64,000 bases of DNA, taken from positions 22,584 to 86,583 of the forward strand of contig JAFQAT010000003.1 in the NCBI GenBank assembly GCA_017399865.1, in the 5' to 3' direction. Each line of letters begins with the position of its first letter. The stretch's first letter is position 1. The DNA is from Bacteroidales bacterium (lineage in GTDB: Bacteria > Bacteroidota > Bacteroidia > Bacteroidales > UBA932). The translations under genes were made by a program, and so were the position numbers. Shown in pieces: positions 29,188-39,404 of this stretch. The notes under the pieces are model-generated. The model had not been told where the DNA came from. It did no database searches and worked only from the letters and a program-made list of their open reading frames with translations.

Positions 29188-29279
29188 CATGTTGGCGTGG
29201 ACTGCCTTTTCCGGTGTGTCCTGCAGTAGAAAAAAAAGAATGTTCGATATTTATGTTTAATAACTAAAAGTCTAACCAG

Positions 29280-32200
29280 ATGCAAAAAATCAAACTGTTT
29301 TTTCTGGCTATGGCAATGCTTGTGTCGTCTCTGGCCTTCGGTCAGAATCTGACGGTCAAAGGTGTTGTCAAAGATGCTTCCACAGGTGAAGGAGTGCCTT
29401 TCGCGTCCCTTCAGGTAAAGGGAACGATGACAGGAGCAAGTACGGACCTGGATGGATACTATTCCATCGATGTTCCGTCTGACGGAGTCCTCATCTTCTC
29501 TTCAATCGGATATGTCACCGTGGAAGTGCCTGTTGCGGGCAAGACCCAGCACGATGTTATGCTGGCTCCCGACACTGAAGCTATCGAGGAGACCATCGTC
29601 GTAGCCTTCGGTACCGCGACAAAGGAATCCTTTACAGGATCAGCTACAGTAGTCAAGTCGGATGATATCGCCAAGGTGCAGGCGTCGGATGCTACCAGAG
29701 CCCTTGAAGGCGTGGTTGCCGGTGTACAGATGACCACGGCTTCCGGCTCGCTCGGAAGCTCGCCGTCGATCATGATCCGTGGAGCGAGCTCGATCAATGC
29801 AGGTACAGCACCTCTCTATGTCGTGGACGGAATTCCTTTCGAGGGCGACATGAACAACATCAACCCTTCCGACATCGAGTCGATGACAGTCCTCAAGGAT
29901 GCGGCTTCAAATGCGCTCTACGGTGCGCGCGGTGCGAACGGTGTCATCATGATCACCACCAAGAAGGCGAAGCATGGCGACGCAGTGGTGAATGTGGATG
30001 CGAAGTTCGGTCTCAACACAAAGGCCCTCAAGAACTACGACTACATCACCGATCCGGGACAGTACTATGAGGTCTATTATGCCGGTCTCAAGAACTTCTA
30101 CATGAACAAGCAGGGCATGTCAGAATATGCTGCACATATCCAGGCCAACCAGATCATCGGCGGCGACCCTGACGAAGGAGGTCTCGGATATATGGTCTAC
30201 ACCATCCCGGAAGGACAGGCATTCATCGGTGCCAACGGAAAGCTCAACCCATACGCAACTCTCGGCCGCGTAGTGGACTACAACGGCGAGTCATACTGGC
30301 TCACCCCAGACAACTGGCTTGAAGAGACATACCGCCAGTCGCTCAGGCAGGAGTACAATGTCAGCGTTTCGGGTACCTCGGGCAACGCTTCAGTCCTCGC
30401 TTCATTCGGTTACCTGAACAACAAGGGTATCGTGGACGGTTCAGACATGTACCGCTACACAGTCCGTCTTCGCGCTGACTATCAGGCAAAGGACTATCTC
30501 AAGGTGGGCGGAAACTTCTCATACGCGAACTTCAACTACAACAACGGCAACACCGGAGAAGGCTCAAGCTCGTCTACAGGAAACGTCTTTGCGATTGCAA
30601 ATGACATAGCTCCTATCTATCCTCTCTACATCAGGGATGCGATGGGACGCGTCATGACCGACAGATACGGCTACAACATGTATGACTACGGTAACGGCAT
30701 GAACGCCGGTGCGACCCGTCCGTACATGATGAACTCGAACGCCCTCCAGGCTTCTACCCTCGACAAGAACAACTCCGAAGGAAACGCATTCAACGGAAAC
30801 GGATATGCCGAGGTCAAGTTCCTCAAGGACTTCACATTCACATTCAACGCCGGTCTCGGACTTCAGGAGTACCGCGCTTCGAACGTGATGAACATGTACT
30901 ACGGACAGTATGCGACCATGGGCGGTCTCATCGCCAAGTCGCACAGCAGGTCCATTACCCTCAACCTCCAGCAGCTCCTAAACTGGAACAGGACCTTCGC
31001 AGGTATCCACCATGTGAGCGTCCTCCTCGGACATGAGAACTATGTGGCCGATTCATACTCGCTTTCAGCATCAAAGAGCCAGATGTTCTCGATGGAGAAC
31101 GATGAGCTCAACGGAGCTGTGGTAGACGGAAAGACAGCGGGATCTTCAAGAAGCAGATACAACAACGAGGGATACTTCGCACGTGCACAGTACGACTATC
31201 TGAACAGGATATTCGTCAGCGCATCATACCGTCGCGACGCATCTTCACGTTTCCATCCTGACCATCGCTGGGGTAACTTCTGGTCTCTCGGCGGAGGTTG
31301 GATCCTCAATGAGGAAAGCTGGTTCCCAAGGGCTCCGTGGATCGACATGCTCAAGCTCAAGGCTTCCATCGGTTCGCAGGGTAACGACAACATCGGAAAC
31401 TACCTCTACACAGACACATACTATCTGTCGAACAACAACGGAACTCCAGCTCTTGCCTTCGGACGCAAGGGTAACAAGACCATCACATGGGAGACCAACA
31501 CCAACTTCAACGCCGGTGTTGACTTCGAGTTCCTCAGGGCACGCGTGACAGGTAGCGTAGAGTACTTCTACAGGAACACCACCGATATGCTCTATTATTT
31601 CCCTGTTCCGGCATCTCTCGGATACGGCGGATACTACGACAATATCGGTGACATGAGGAATGCAGGTGTCGAGCTTTCTGCTAACGTGAACATCATCCGC
31701 AGGGAAGGCTTCAACTGGAGCGCATACCTGAACTTCACCCACTACAAGAACAAGGTGACGATGATTCCTGAAGAGAACAAGAGCGTTACAGTAGAGGGCT
31801 ACAGGGGATTTGCGAGCAGCACGACATTCGTCGGTGAAGGACTCCCTCTCAATACATTCTACATGTACAAGTACGCAGGCGTGGATCCTGAAAACGGAGA
31901 CGCCCTCTGGTACAGGGACGTGAAGGACGAGAGCGGAAAGGTGATCGGACGCGAGAAGACCGCAACATACTCGCAGGCTACCCAGTATCTCTGCGGAGAT
32001 CCTACACCGGATCTTTACGGAGGTTTCGGTACTTCGATCGACTATCGCGGCCTTGACTTCTCGGTGGCTTTCACATACTCAATCGGCGGTCTTGCTTATG
32101 ACTCCGGATATGCAAGCTACATGGCTTCCCCTACAAATACAGGCGGCGGAAAGAACTTCCACAAGGATATCCTGAATTCATGGACGCCGGAGAACAGGAA

Positions 32201-32498
32201 TACGGACGTTCCTAGATTCCAGTATAATGACCAGTATACCGCAGCATCTTCAGACAGGTTCCTTGTTGACGCAAGCTACCTCAACATCCAGAATGCGCAG
32301 ATAGGATATACCTTCCCTGAAAGAATGACAAGGAACATGTATCTGAGCAGGCTCAGGGTATATGTCGCATGCGACAACATCTGGTACTGGTCTAAGCGTC
32401 AGGGTCTCGACCCTCGCCAGAGCTTCACAGGTGCTACAAGCAACGCGATGAACTCTCCTGTAAGGACGATTTCAGGCGGTTTCAACATCACTTTCTAA
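29280..32498 (+). CDS. SusC/RagA-family TonB-dependent transporter (peptidase-linked locus)
   Basis: A 1072-aa outer-membrane transporter. It has a signal peptide ending near LAFG|QNLTV, a carboxypeptidase-regulatory-like domain (about 22-100, with ASTDLDGYYSI), the TonB-box region IEETIVVAFGTATKE, a plug with LYVVDGIPFEG and DAASNALYGARGANGVIMI, then a large barrel ending in TISGGFNITF. Co-occurrence with a SusD, a large lipoprotein and a subtilase suggests import of peptides, as in RagAB systems, rather than glycans. The substrate is inferred only. Confidence 0.93.
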   Translation: MQKIKLFFLAMAMLVSSLAFGQNLTVKGVVKDASTGEGVPFASLQVKGTMTGASTDLDGYYSIDVPSDGVLIFSSIGYVTVEVPVAGKTQHDVMLAPDTEAIEETIVVAFGTATKESFTGSATVVKSDDIAKVQASDATRALEGVVAGVQMTTASGSLGSSPSIMIRGASSINAGTAPLYVVDGIPFEGDMNNINPSDIESMTVLKDAASNALYGARGANGVIMITTKKAKHGDAVVNVDAKFGLNTKALKNYDYITDPGQYYEVYYAGLKNFYMNKQGMSEYAAHIQANQIIGGDPDEGGLGYMVYTIPEGQAFIGANGKLNPYATLGRVVDYNGESYWLTPDNWLEETYRQSLRQEYNVSVSGTSGNASVLASFGYLNNKGIVDGSDMYRYTVRLRADYQAKDYLKVGGNFSYANFNYNNGNTGEGSSSSTGNVFAIANDIAPIYPLYIRDAMGRVMTDRYGYNMYDYGNGMNAGATRPYMMNSNALQASTLDKNNSEGNAFNGNGYAEVKFLKDFTFTFNAGLGLQEYRASNVMNMYYGQYATMGGLIAKSHSRSITLNLQQLLNWNRTFAGIHHVSVLLGHENYVADSYSLSASKSQMFSMENDELNGAVVDGKTAGSSRSRYNNEGYFARAQYDYLNRIFVSASYRRDASSRFHPDHRWGNFWSLGGGWILNEESWFPRAPWIDMLKLKASIGSQGNDNIGNYLYTDTYYLSNNNGTPALAFGRKGNKTITWETNTNFNAGVDFEFLRARVTGSVEYFYRNTTDMLYYFPVPASLGYGGYYDNIGDMRNAGVELSANVNIIRREGFNWSAYLNFTHYKNKVTMIPEENKSVTVEGYRGFASSTTFVGEGLPLNTFYMYKYAGVDPENGDALWYRDVKDESGKVIGREKTATYSQATQYLCGDPTPDLYGGFGTSIDYRGLDFSVAFTYSIGGLAYDSGYASYMASPTNTGGGKNFHKDILNSWTPENRNTDVPRFQYNDQYTAASSDRFLVDASYLNIQNAQIGYTFPERMTRNMYLSRLRVYVACDNIWYWSKRQGLDPRQSFTGATSNAMNSPVRTISGGFNITF

Positions 32499-32511
32499 AG
32501 GAATACGTAAC

Positions 32512-34242
32512 ATGAAGAATATACTTATCAAATCAATTGCAATACTTTCTGCAGCTTTCATTGCCGCAGGATGTATCGAAGAGACCTTCCCTACAGGAAG
32601 CACAGTCACTTCAGAGCAGCTTGAGTCATCTCCTAATGCGCTCCAGTATCTGGTGAACGGTATTCCTTCTGCAATGATGGCTTCGGGTACTGCAGGCTAT
32701 GCATCTGCATACGGATACCATGCCGACTTCGGTCTTCCGGGAATCCACCTCATGACCGAGTCCATGCTTGAAGACTTCACCATCAGCGGAGAGCTCGGAT
32801 ACTTCTGGTTCGGTGCCTTCTTCCAGAACACAGCGATGGGTGCGGATTACATCTACCCTGCATATTTCTGGGACTGCTACTACGGCTGGATCAAGCTTGC
32901 CAACGACATAATCGCAAGAGCCGGCGAGGTTACTGACGAAACAGACCAGACCGTGATCAACGCACTCGGCCAGGCATACGCCTACAGAGCGATGTGCTAC
33001 CTCGACCTCGCCCGTCTCTATGAGCCTAAGGATAACAAATATGCTCCTGTAGGCGAAGAGATAAAGGGCCTTACAGTTCCTATCGTAACAGAGGACACTA
33101 CAGAAGAGATCGCAAAGTACAATCCAAGGGCTGACCGCGAGCAGATGTACGACTTCATCTTCTCTGACCTTCAGATGGCGGAAAAGTATCTCAGCGCAAC
33201 AGACAATTCATACACGAACCCTACGCTGGGCGCAGTGTACGGAATGTATGCAAGAGCTTATGTAGAGCTCGGCGCAGCTGATGACAAGATCGACAGGAAC
33301 GCTTATGAGAAGGCGTACGAGTATGCAGACCTTGCCATCAAGACCAGCGGAAAGACCCCTCTGACATGGCAGCAGTGGATGGACCCTCAGACAGGATTCA
33401 ACAGCGGAAACTCGAACAACTCATGGATATGGGGACTTACCCTTTCTGTCGAGAACGCTTCGAACATCATCACAAATGTCGCCCACCTCGCTCCTGAGGC
33501 AGTGTGGGGATATTCGATCCTCTCCCTTCCAAGCGTGAACAAGGCTCTGTATGACAGAATCAGCTATGACGACTTCAGAAGAATGTCATGGCTCGACCCT
33601 GAATACACATGGCATCCTGGACATGAGAACTACAATCCTTCAAACGGCTATCAGTTTGCCGGAATGGATGACCCGCTTGCGGGATTCGAGCAGTGGAACA
33701 TATATACCGCATATGATTACTTCCTGTCTCAGGGAGCCGCTCCATATGTGAACCTCAAGTTCCGTCCGGCTGGCGGACAGTGCGTGGAGTATACTGAAGG
33801 AAACGTTGCAGACCACGTCCTGATGCGTGTCGAGGAAATGTACTTCATCCGGATCGAGGCTGCGCTCCGCAAGAAGACAGCGAGCGGACTTGACGCTGCG
33901 AAGAAGCTCCTCAACGAGTTCATGCAGACCTATCGCTACAGCAGCTACGACTGCAGCAGCATCACATCGGAGACAGCCTTCATTCAGGAGATGATGCTCC
34001 AGAAGAGGATCGAGTTCTGGGGAGAGGGTATCCTTTTCTTCGACTACAAGCGTCTCGACCAGAATATCACCCGCGGCTACCGTGGAACAAACTTCCCTGC
34101 AGTGGCAAGGTTCAATACCGAAGGCCGTTCACCTCAATGGAATGTAGTGATCACAAGGTCGGAGTATCAGTCAAACACTGCACTGAATCAGGAACTCAAC
34201 AACCCTGATCCTACCGAACTTCTTGTTCCATGGTCAGAATAA
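32512..34242 (+). CDS. SusD/RagB-family lipoprotein (peptidase-linked locus)
   Basis: A 576-aa surface lipoprotein partnering the SusC 13 nt upstream. The signal peptide MKNILIKSIAILSAAFIAAGC ends at the lipobox. SusD-type features are ALGQAYAYRAMCYLDLARLYEP (TPR region), the segment ARAYVELGAADDKIDRNAY, and the C-terminal MLQKRIEFWGEGILFFDYKR that corresponds to the conserved RELxxEGxRxxDLxR block. It is divergent from the starch SusD in this window, which suits a different ligand. Confidence 0.92.
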   Translation: MKNILIKSIAILSAAFIAAGCIEETFPTGSTVTSEQLESSPNALQYLVNGIPSAMMASGTAGYASAYGYHADFGLPGIHLMTESMLEDFTISGELGYFWFGAFFQNTAMGADYIYPAYFWDCYYGWIKLANDIIARAGEVTDETDQTVINALGQAYAYRAMCYLDLARLYEPKDNKYAPVGEEIKGLTVPIVTEDTTEEIAKYNPRADREQMYDFIFSDLQMAEKYLSATDNSYTNPTLGAVYGMYARAYVELGAADDKIDRNAYEKAYEYADLAIKTSGKTPLTWQQWMDPQTGFNSGNSNNSWIWGLTLSVENASNIITNVAHLAPEAVWGYSILSLPSVNKALYDRISYDDFRRMSWLDPEYTWHPGHENYNPSNGYQFAGMDDPLAGFEQWNIYTAYDYFLSQGAAPYVNLKFRPAGGQCVEYTEGNVADHVLMRVEEMYFIRIEAALRKKTASGLDAAKKLLNEFMQTYRYSSYDCSSITSETAFIQEMMLQKRIEFWGEGILFFDYKRLDQNITRGYRGTNFPAVARFNTEGRSPQWNVVITRSEYQSNTALNQELNNPDPTELLVPWSE

Positions 34243-34253
34243 TCTAAAAGGAT

Positions 34254-36809
34254 ATGATGAATATGAAGACAATATTTAAATATATTCTTGCTGCGGCAAT
34301 GGCTCTCTCATTCGCAGCATGCCAGGAAGAGCCTTATTCTCCTGGTGAGCCTGACCTCCTGGATTGCCAGGGCCTCTTCTTCCCGCAGGAGCAGGCAAGG
34401 GCATACGAGGTAACTCCGGAAGGTGCGAAGTACCTTACCTTTACAGTAGAGAGGAATCCGGCGGTCAAGAACTACTTTCCTGAAGCATATGTTCCTTACG
34501 AACTGACCAGCAGCGAGGATGGCTTCTTCGAACTCGAAGACGAGTTCATCTATTTTGATGAAGATCAGGAAAGCACTTCATTCAAGGTCTATTTCTCCGA
34601 GGATTTCGAGACTGGAAAGAAGTATACCTGTACGATCAAGGTGACTGATCCTCAGTATGTTTCGAACTACGGTCTTTCAAGCAACGAGCTGACATTCTCT
34701 CTTACTGTGGTGAAGTGGGAGCTTCTCGGAGAAGGTCTCTGGAGAGACGACTTCTTTACCAGCTTCTGCTCTGAGGTGCTGGGTACAGAAATCAAGGCAC
34801 CATATCATGAGAAAACTGTAGAAATCTATCAGAGAGAAGACCTTCCGGGCTATTACAGGGTGGACAAGGTCTATACGGCAGATTATGTGTCTTATCTTTC
34901 TGACGGAACAGACAAGTATGCTTCTTCCTATACCGAGCTGTGTCCTGGCGGAAGCATATATGTGAATGCATCTGATCCTTCAAGAGTATATGTCGATGCC
35001 CAGCTCGCATTCAATCATGCGGCATATGGTGGAATCTACATTGCCTCTTATGTTCCTGAAGTATTCCTTGATGCAGGTGACCAGTACGGAACACTCAAGG
35101 AAGGAGTCATAACCTTCCCTAAGTCCGGCCTTGTCGCCTATGTACCTGCTGCCGGCGGCTTTGCTTATGCAAACATTTCAGGAAAGCACCGTATCGTCCT
35201 TCCTGGATACAAGGGATATGATTACTCTGTGGCAGTAAAGACATCTCCTTCTGTAAAGGGTGTCATGCCTGTGACCTTCACGCTTGGTGAGGATGTTGCA
35301 AAAGTAAATTACAAGGTGTTCAGCGGCCATCTTTCAGATGTCGACATGGTGTCTAAGCTTGAGGAAGTCAAGAATGGAAAGAATGTCAAGACCGTCACAG
35401 CATCGGGTGTATATGATTTCACTACAGATGAGACAGGCCTTTATACACTTGTTGCCTGCTCATACGATGATAAAGGCAGCTTCAAGGAATATGCATCAGC
35501 AAAGTTCGGCTACGATACTGAAAAGGACCCTAAGGAAGTCGATGTACATATGGGCCTCATCGTATCCGACAAGTATGCTGGTGCCGGCTATACAAAAGAG
35601 AATTCGATGGAATTCTATGTGTACGGAAGCGAACTTACTGAGGTGAAGCTGGCTTTGTACAAGAAGGCGCACTATGAAGATTTCCGCGAGGTCATTGACC
35701 TTGAGTTCGAGTCATACATGTCTCCTATAGGCCGTGACGAACTCGCTCAGGTGAACGGTGGCGGATTTACCGGTCTTCTTGGCGGAATGAGTGCTGGAAC
35801 AGAATACATCCTCATGGTATATGCCGACAACGGATACCATAGCGGAGTCTATACAGTGACAGCTTCAACTGAGGGCGTATTCAATGTTCTGCAGTCTGAC
35901 TATACGATCTATGACATTCCGTCAAGACTCCAGTCTTCAAAGGAATCTTACTTCAAGGAGTGGGATGTGTGGTCTGTCAACATCGGTATGGAAGATGATG
36001 AAGAGATCGTGTGGGAGAGGACAAAGCGCAGCCGTGCGGAAATGTCTGATGACATCGATTTCTATTATGACAAGAACGGCAACCTTACCGAAGATAAGGA
36101 TAAGGCTGAATCAGTGCTCGACCTTGTGAAGATAAACGGTATGTATCCTAATGCAGCCCGTATCTATGGCTTCAAGGATGAGATCCAGTTCGAGTATTAT
36201 GAGGGCTTCATATACACCATGATGACCCAGATGGAGGTCGGCGAACATGACGGAAAGCCTATTTATCCGACAAATGCATACTGGTATTCTGCTTCAAATG
36301 GCCTGAATGTTTACCTTGAGAACGGAGCTATGGTCGGCGGATTCATAAATGAAGCTCAGGATGTGGTGGCTTTTGTAAGCAACCCGGGATCGGAAGCAGG
36401 TTCATACGGTTTCTCATATCTGGCCATGCTGCTCGGATATTTCGATGATGAGAGCTATGAAGGTAATTTCACACTCATCAGGGAAGATGCTCATATATAT
36501 CCTATGCTGGTAAGTCCTGATGCATCATATGATGCTTCTGCTGCATCTTCTTTCAAGGCTCCGGAGTCTTGCAAGGCCGTTTCAAGCGGGCTTGGAAAGC
36601 CACGTGCAAATTATGTTGAGACTGACCGCGGATATATCATGTCGACAATCGACAAGATAAAGGGAATGCCTTACAACTATATAAGGAATAAGGTGGAAGG
36701 CGCTTCAGTATTCGTTGAATCCACTCCAGTAGACTTTACTATGACCAAGGCATCCGGAACGGAGACCTCGTCAAAGAAAGTGGAGTTCCATAAGGCAGAA
36801 CTCAGATAA
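34254..36809 (+). CDS. Large surface lipoprotein of unknown function in SusCD-subtilase locus
   Basis: An 851-aa predicted lipoprotein. Three closely spaced ATGs (34254, 34257, 34263) all lead into MKTIFKYILAAAMALSFAAC, whose Cys is the lipobox; 34263 has the best distance from AAAAGGA at 34246. Residues about 40-165 look like a Calx-beta/Ig-like domain (YLTFTVERNPAVKNY, STSFKVYFSEDFETGKKYTC). Further beta-rich segments follow, and the C-terminal half has aromatic-rich repeats. It occupies the place of SusE/SusF-type surface binding proteins, so a ligand-binding role is plausible, here probably for a peptide. I do not recognise a catalytic motif. Confidence 0.75.
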   Translation: MMNMKTIFKYILAAAMALSFAACQEEPYSPGEPDLLDCQGLFFPQEQARAYEVTPEGAKYLTFTVERNPAVKNYFPEAYVPYELTSSEDGFFELEDEFIYFDEDQESTSFKVYFSEDFETGKKYTCTIKVTDPQYVSNYGLSSNELTFSLTVVKWELLGEGLWRDDFFTSFCSEVLGTEIKAPYHEKTVEIYQREDLPGYYRVDKVYTADYVSYLSDGTDKYASSYTELCPGGSIYVNASDPSRVYVDAQLAFNHAAYGGIYIASYVPEVFLDAGDQYGTLKEGVITFPKSGLVAYVPAAGGFAYANISGKHRIVLPGYKGYDYSVAVKTSPSVKGVMPVTFTLGEDVAKVNYKVFSGHLSDVDMVSKLEEVKNGKNVKTVTASGVYDFTTDETGLYTLVACSYDDKGSFKEYASAKFGYDTEKDPKEVDVHMGLIVSDKYAGAGYTKENSMEFYVYGSELTEVKLALYKKAHYEDFREVIDLEFESYMSPIGRDELAQVNGGGFTGLLGGMSAGTEYILMVYADNGYHSGVYTVTASTEGVFNVLQSDYTIYDIPSRLQSSKESYFKEWDVWSVNIGMEDDEEIVWERTKRSRAEMSDDIDFYYDKNGNLTEDKDKAESVLDLVKINGMYPNAARIYGFKDEIQFEYYEGFIYTMMTQMEVGEHDGKPIYPTNAYWYSASNGLNVYLENGAMVGGFINEAQDVVAFVSNPGSEAGSYGFSYLAMLLGYFDDESYEGNFTLIREDAHIYPMLVSPDASYDASAASSFKAPESCKAVSSGLGKPRANYVETDRGYIMSTIDKIKGMPYNYIRNKVEGASVFVESTPVDFTMTKASGTETSSKKVEFHKAELR

Positions 36810-36825
36810 ATACTAAACAGATAAT

Positions 36826-38907
36826 ATGCATCTCAATTCAATCAGAAGAGCATCTCTGCTCTTGACATTGACGCTTCTTGCAGCTTCTTCCTGTATGGAG
36901 GAGCTGCATGATGCTGTTAATGCACCATCATCAGATGTACCGGGAGCCGTCATGACCAAGGTCATCAACACTCCTGAAGATTCAGAGGAAGGAGCCCTGC
37001 TTCTTCTCCTTTCGGAAGAGGTTTCGGATGCCTTTGCTGCCGGGGACAGGACCCTTGTCGAGGCATTTTCCGAAGGCATTCAGGTGAAGTCCCTGAAGCC
37101 TGTCTTCACCATCGCTCCGGGCAAGGAGAAGGTGGCCAGGAAGCATAACCTCCACAGATGGTTCAAGGTAGAGTTCGAAGGCAAGGACAAGTCTGTTGCC
37201 GCTGCCCGTCTTACCACGTTTTCAGACGTGGTGAAGGTGCAGTACAACAAGACCATAGTTCCGGCATGCGACCTCTCCTTCACTCCGTACACCCCTTCGC
37301 GTCATCAGTTCGCTGCAGGAGACCTTCCGTTCAACGACCCTATGCTCAAGGACCAGTGGCATTACATCAATGACGGAAAGAACGCTGGTTCAAACACCGC
37401 TGTTGTGGGCGGCGACATCGCTGTCAGGGATGCCTGGAAGCTTACAGGCGGTGACCCTCGTATAATCGTGGCTGTACTCGACAGCCCTGTCAAGTATGAC
37501 CATCCTGACCTCGCCGCAAACATGTGGAAGAACGAGAAGGAAGTTGCCGGCAACGGAAAGGACGACGACAACAACGGCTATGTCGATGATGTATATGGTT
37601 GGAACTGTGAGAGAGAGAACGGTAACATCAGCTGGGAAGGTGCCAAGGCTTCCGGCCATGGTACCCATGTGGCCGGAATCGTTGCCGCTGTAAACGGCAA
37701 CGGCGTAGGCGTCAGCGGAATCGCCGGCGGAACCGGCAACGGTGACGGCGTGCGTCTGATGTCATGCCAGATCTTCGAGAACGGAATGTCATCGAACCTG
37801 GATGCATCTGCAAACGGTTTCGTATATGCGGCACAGAACGGAGCAAGCATAGCGCAGTGCTCTTTCGGTCTGATAAACGGTAACTACCAGACGGATGCCG
37901 AATATGCGGAGCTTTACGGAGCCGAATATGACGGAGTCCAGTTCTTCCTCGACAAGGAGAACAACAACAGCGACATCCTTGACGGAAACATCATAATCGC
38001 TGCTGCCGGAAATGAGCGTGCAGCCATTTCCAGCTATCCTGCAGCCCTTGAAGAAGTCGTTTCCGTTACTGCAATCGGACCGGATTATCTTCCTGCTGTA
38101 GGCTATACAAACTATGGCCCCGGATGTAATATCGCAGCTCCTGGCGGTGACTTCTATATCGGTGACATAACTGCTGTCGAGAACAACCGCAGCCGCATCC
38201 TTTCTACATTCATCAATACAGCTTCAGACGACAATGTAGGAACAGGTCATGACTATGTGTACATGCAGGGAACATCAATGGCATGCCCTCATGTGTCGGG
38301 AGTCGCTGCCCTCGGACTTTCATATGCATACAAGGTGGGCAAGAAGTTCTCTCGTGAGGATTTCATTGCAATGCTCCTTACTTCTGTCAATGACATCGAA
38401 GAAGTCAACAAGAACTTCGTGGACGGTTACAAGGGCAAGTTCTACATCGAAGGCGGAAAGTACAATTATGTTGACCTCGGAGCATACCGCGGCGGCAAGA
38501 TGGGAACAGGTGCGATCGACGCATGGAAACTTCTCATGAATGTGGAAGGCACTCCTTCGATTACCGTGAGGGTGCTTGGCGCTGACGAGAAGGCGAAGAG
38601 ATACGACCTTACCGAGTACTTCGGAGGCGGAGCGACAGACCTTACTTATGTCGGCGTAGAGTGTGATGCTGCGACAAGAGCTGCTCTCGGCCTTTCCGAC
38701 GATGCTTCGTCGCTCGAAATCAAGTACGGCAAGCTCAGCATCAAGCCTACCAAGGCCGGATCAGGCAAGATAACCATCAAGGCTCTTGCAGGATATGACG
38801 AGGATGGAAAGGCTGACGGCTGGAACCAGACCGGAGGTATGGAAATCTCAAGGACCATATCTATCATTTCAAGAGGCGTCGCAAGCGGCAACGGCGGATG
38901 GCTGTAA
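36826..38907 (+). CDS. Subtilisin-like (S8) serine protease lipoprotein
   Basis: A surface-anchored protease of 693 aa with signal and lipobox MHLNSIRRASLLLTLTLL...SSC (Cys23). Residues about 40-145 form an inhibitor-like propeptide (WFKVEFEGKDKSVAAARLTT). The catalytic domain has the full triad: D219 (VAVLDSP), H278 (SGHGTHVAGI) and S484 (GTSMACPHVSG), with oxyanion-hole Asn in IAAAGNERA. A C-terminal beta domain of about 120 residues follows. It is 16 nt downstream of the large lipoprotein gene, in one operon with SusCD. It probably cuts extracellular proteins so that SusCD can import the peptides. Confidence 0.93.
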   Translation: MHLNSIRRASLLLTLTLLAASSCMEELHDAVNAPSSDVPGAVMTKVINTPEDSEEGALLLLLSEEVSDAFAAGDRTLVEAFSEGIQVKSLKPVFTIAPGKEKVARKHNLHRWFKVEFEGKDKSVAAARLTTFSDVVKVQYNKTIVPACDLSFTPYTPSRHQFAAGDLPFNDPMLKDQWHYINDGKNAGSNTAVVGGDIAVRDAWKLTGGDPRIIVAVLDSPVKYDHPDLAANMWKNEKEVAGNGKDDDNNGYVDDVYGWNCERENGNISWEGAKASGHGTHVAGIVAAVNGNGVGVSGIAGGTGNGDGVRLMSCQIFENGMSSNLDASANGFVYAAQNGASIAQCSFGLINGNYQTDAEYAELYGAEYDGVQFFLDKENNNSDILDGNIIIAAAGNERAAISSYPAALEEVVSVTAIGPDYLPAVGYTNYGPGCNIAAPGGDFYIGDITAVENNRSRILSTFINTASDDNVGTGHDYVYMQGTSMACPHVSGVAALGLSYAYKVGKKFSREDFIAMLLTSVNDIEEVNKNFVDGYKGKFYIEGGKYNYVDLGAYRGGKMGTGAIDAWKLLMNVEGTPSITVRVLGADEKAKRYDLTEYFGGGATDLTYVGVECDAATRAALGLSDDASSLEIKYGKLSIKPTKAGSGKITIKALAGYDEDGKADGWNQTGGMEISRTISIISRGVASGNGGWL

Positions 38908-38936
38908 TGTCATTCTGAACGAAGTGAAGAATCTTT
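38908..38936. repeat. Dispersed 29-nt repeat (intergenic copy)
   Basis: Directly after the subtilase stop codon lies a 29-nt sequence identical to uvrA positions 17433-17461 (TGTCATTCTGAACGAAG ... GAAGAATCTTT). Its small internal inverted repeat ATTCT/AGAAT suggests a REP-like element. It lies 9 nt before the next gene. Confidence 0.85.
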
Positions 38937-38945
38937 AATGGCAAT

Positions 38946-39404
38946 ATGATGAAAACAGTATATAAACTATTACTTGCGCTTTCAGTCGCATTCGCTTCCA
39001 TCTCTTGTGGAGAGACAGGTTCAAACGGTCCGGTCGTATCTGACCAGATCGTCGGAGAATGGCATCTTGTCAGCGTTTCAGGATTGAATACGGTGCCTCA
39101 GGTATATGTGGAGTTTGGTCAGGATCTTTCCTTCGAACTTTATCAGAAGGTCGGTGAAGGCCGTTACAGAAAGTATGAAGGCACATATGCCGTAGCCGGA
39201 GCCATCGTATCCGGAAAGTATTCCGACGGCGAGAAGTGGGGCAGCGAATATGAGGCTACGTTCGAAGGAGAGCAGCTTGTCCTCTCGGCCCAGAACGGCT
39301 CGGCAGAAGTCTGCAAATATGAAAAGAAAGCCCTGTCGGAGTCCGACAAGGCTGAAGCTATTCTTGTGACCAAGTCCGCACAGGACGGTCCTAGATTCCT
39401 TTAA
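38946..39404 (+). CDS. Small lipocalin-like lipoprotein
   Basis: A 152-aa lipoprotein with signal MMKTVYKLLLALSVAFASISC. The mature part looks like a short lipocalin-type beta-barrel: IVGEWHLVSVSG near the start (compare the lipocalin GxW), then YVEFGQDLSFELYQ and YEATFEGEQLVLSA. Starts at 38946 and 38949 are equivalent. It is the last gene of the SusCD-subtilase locus, and its stop codon overlaps that of the convergent aldo/keto reductase gene (TTAA). Ligand and role are unknown. Confidence 0.65.
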   Translation: MMKTVYKLLLALSVAFASISCGETGSNGPVVSDQIVGEWHLVSVSGLNTVPQVYVEFGQDLSFELYQKVGEGRYRKYEGTYAVAGAIVSGKYSDGEKWGSEYEATFEGEQLVLSAQNGSAEVCKYEKKALSESDKAEAILVTKSAQDGPRFL

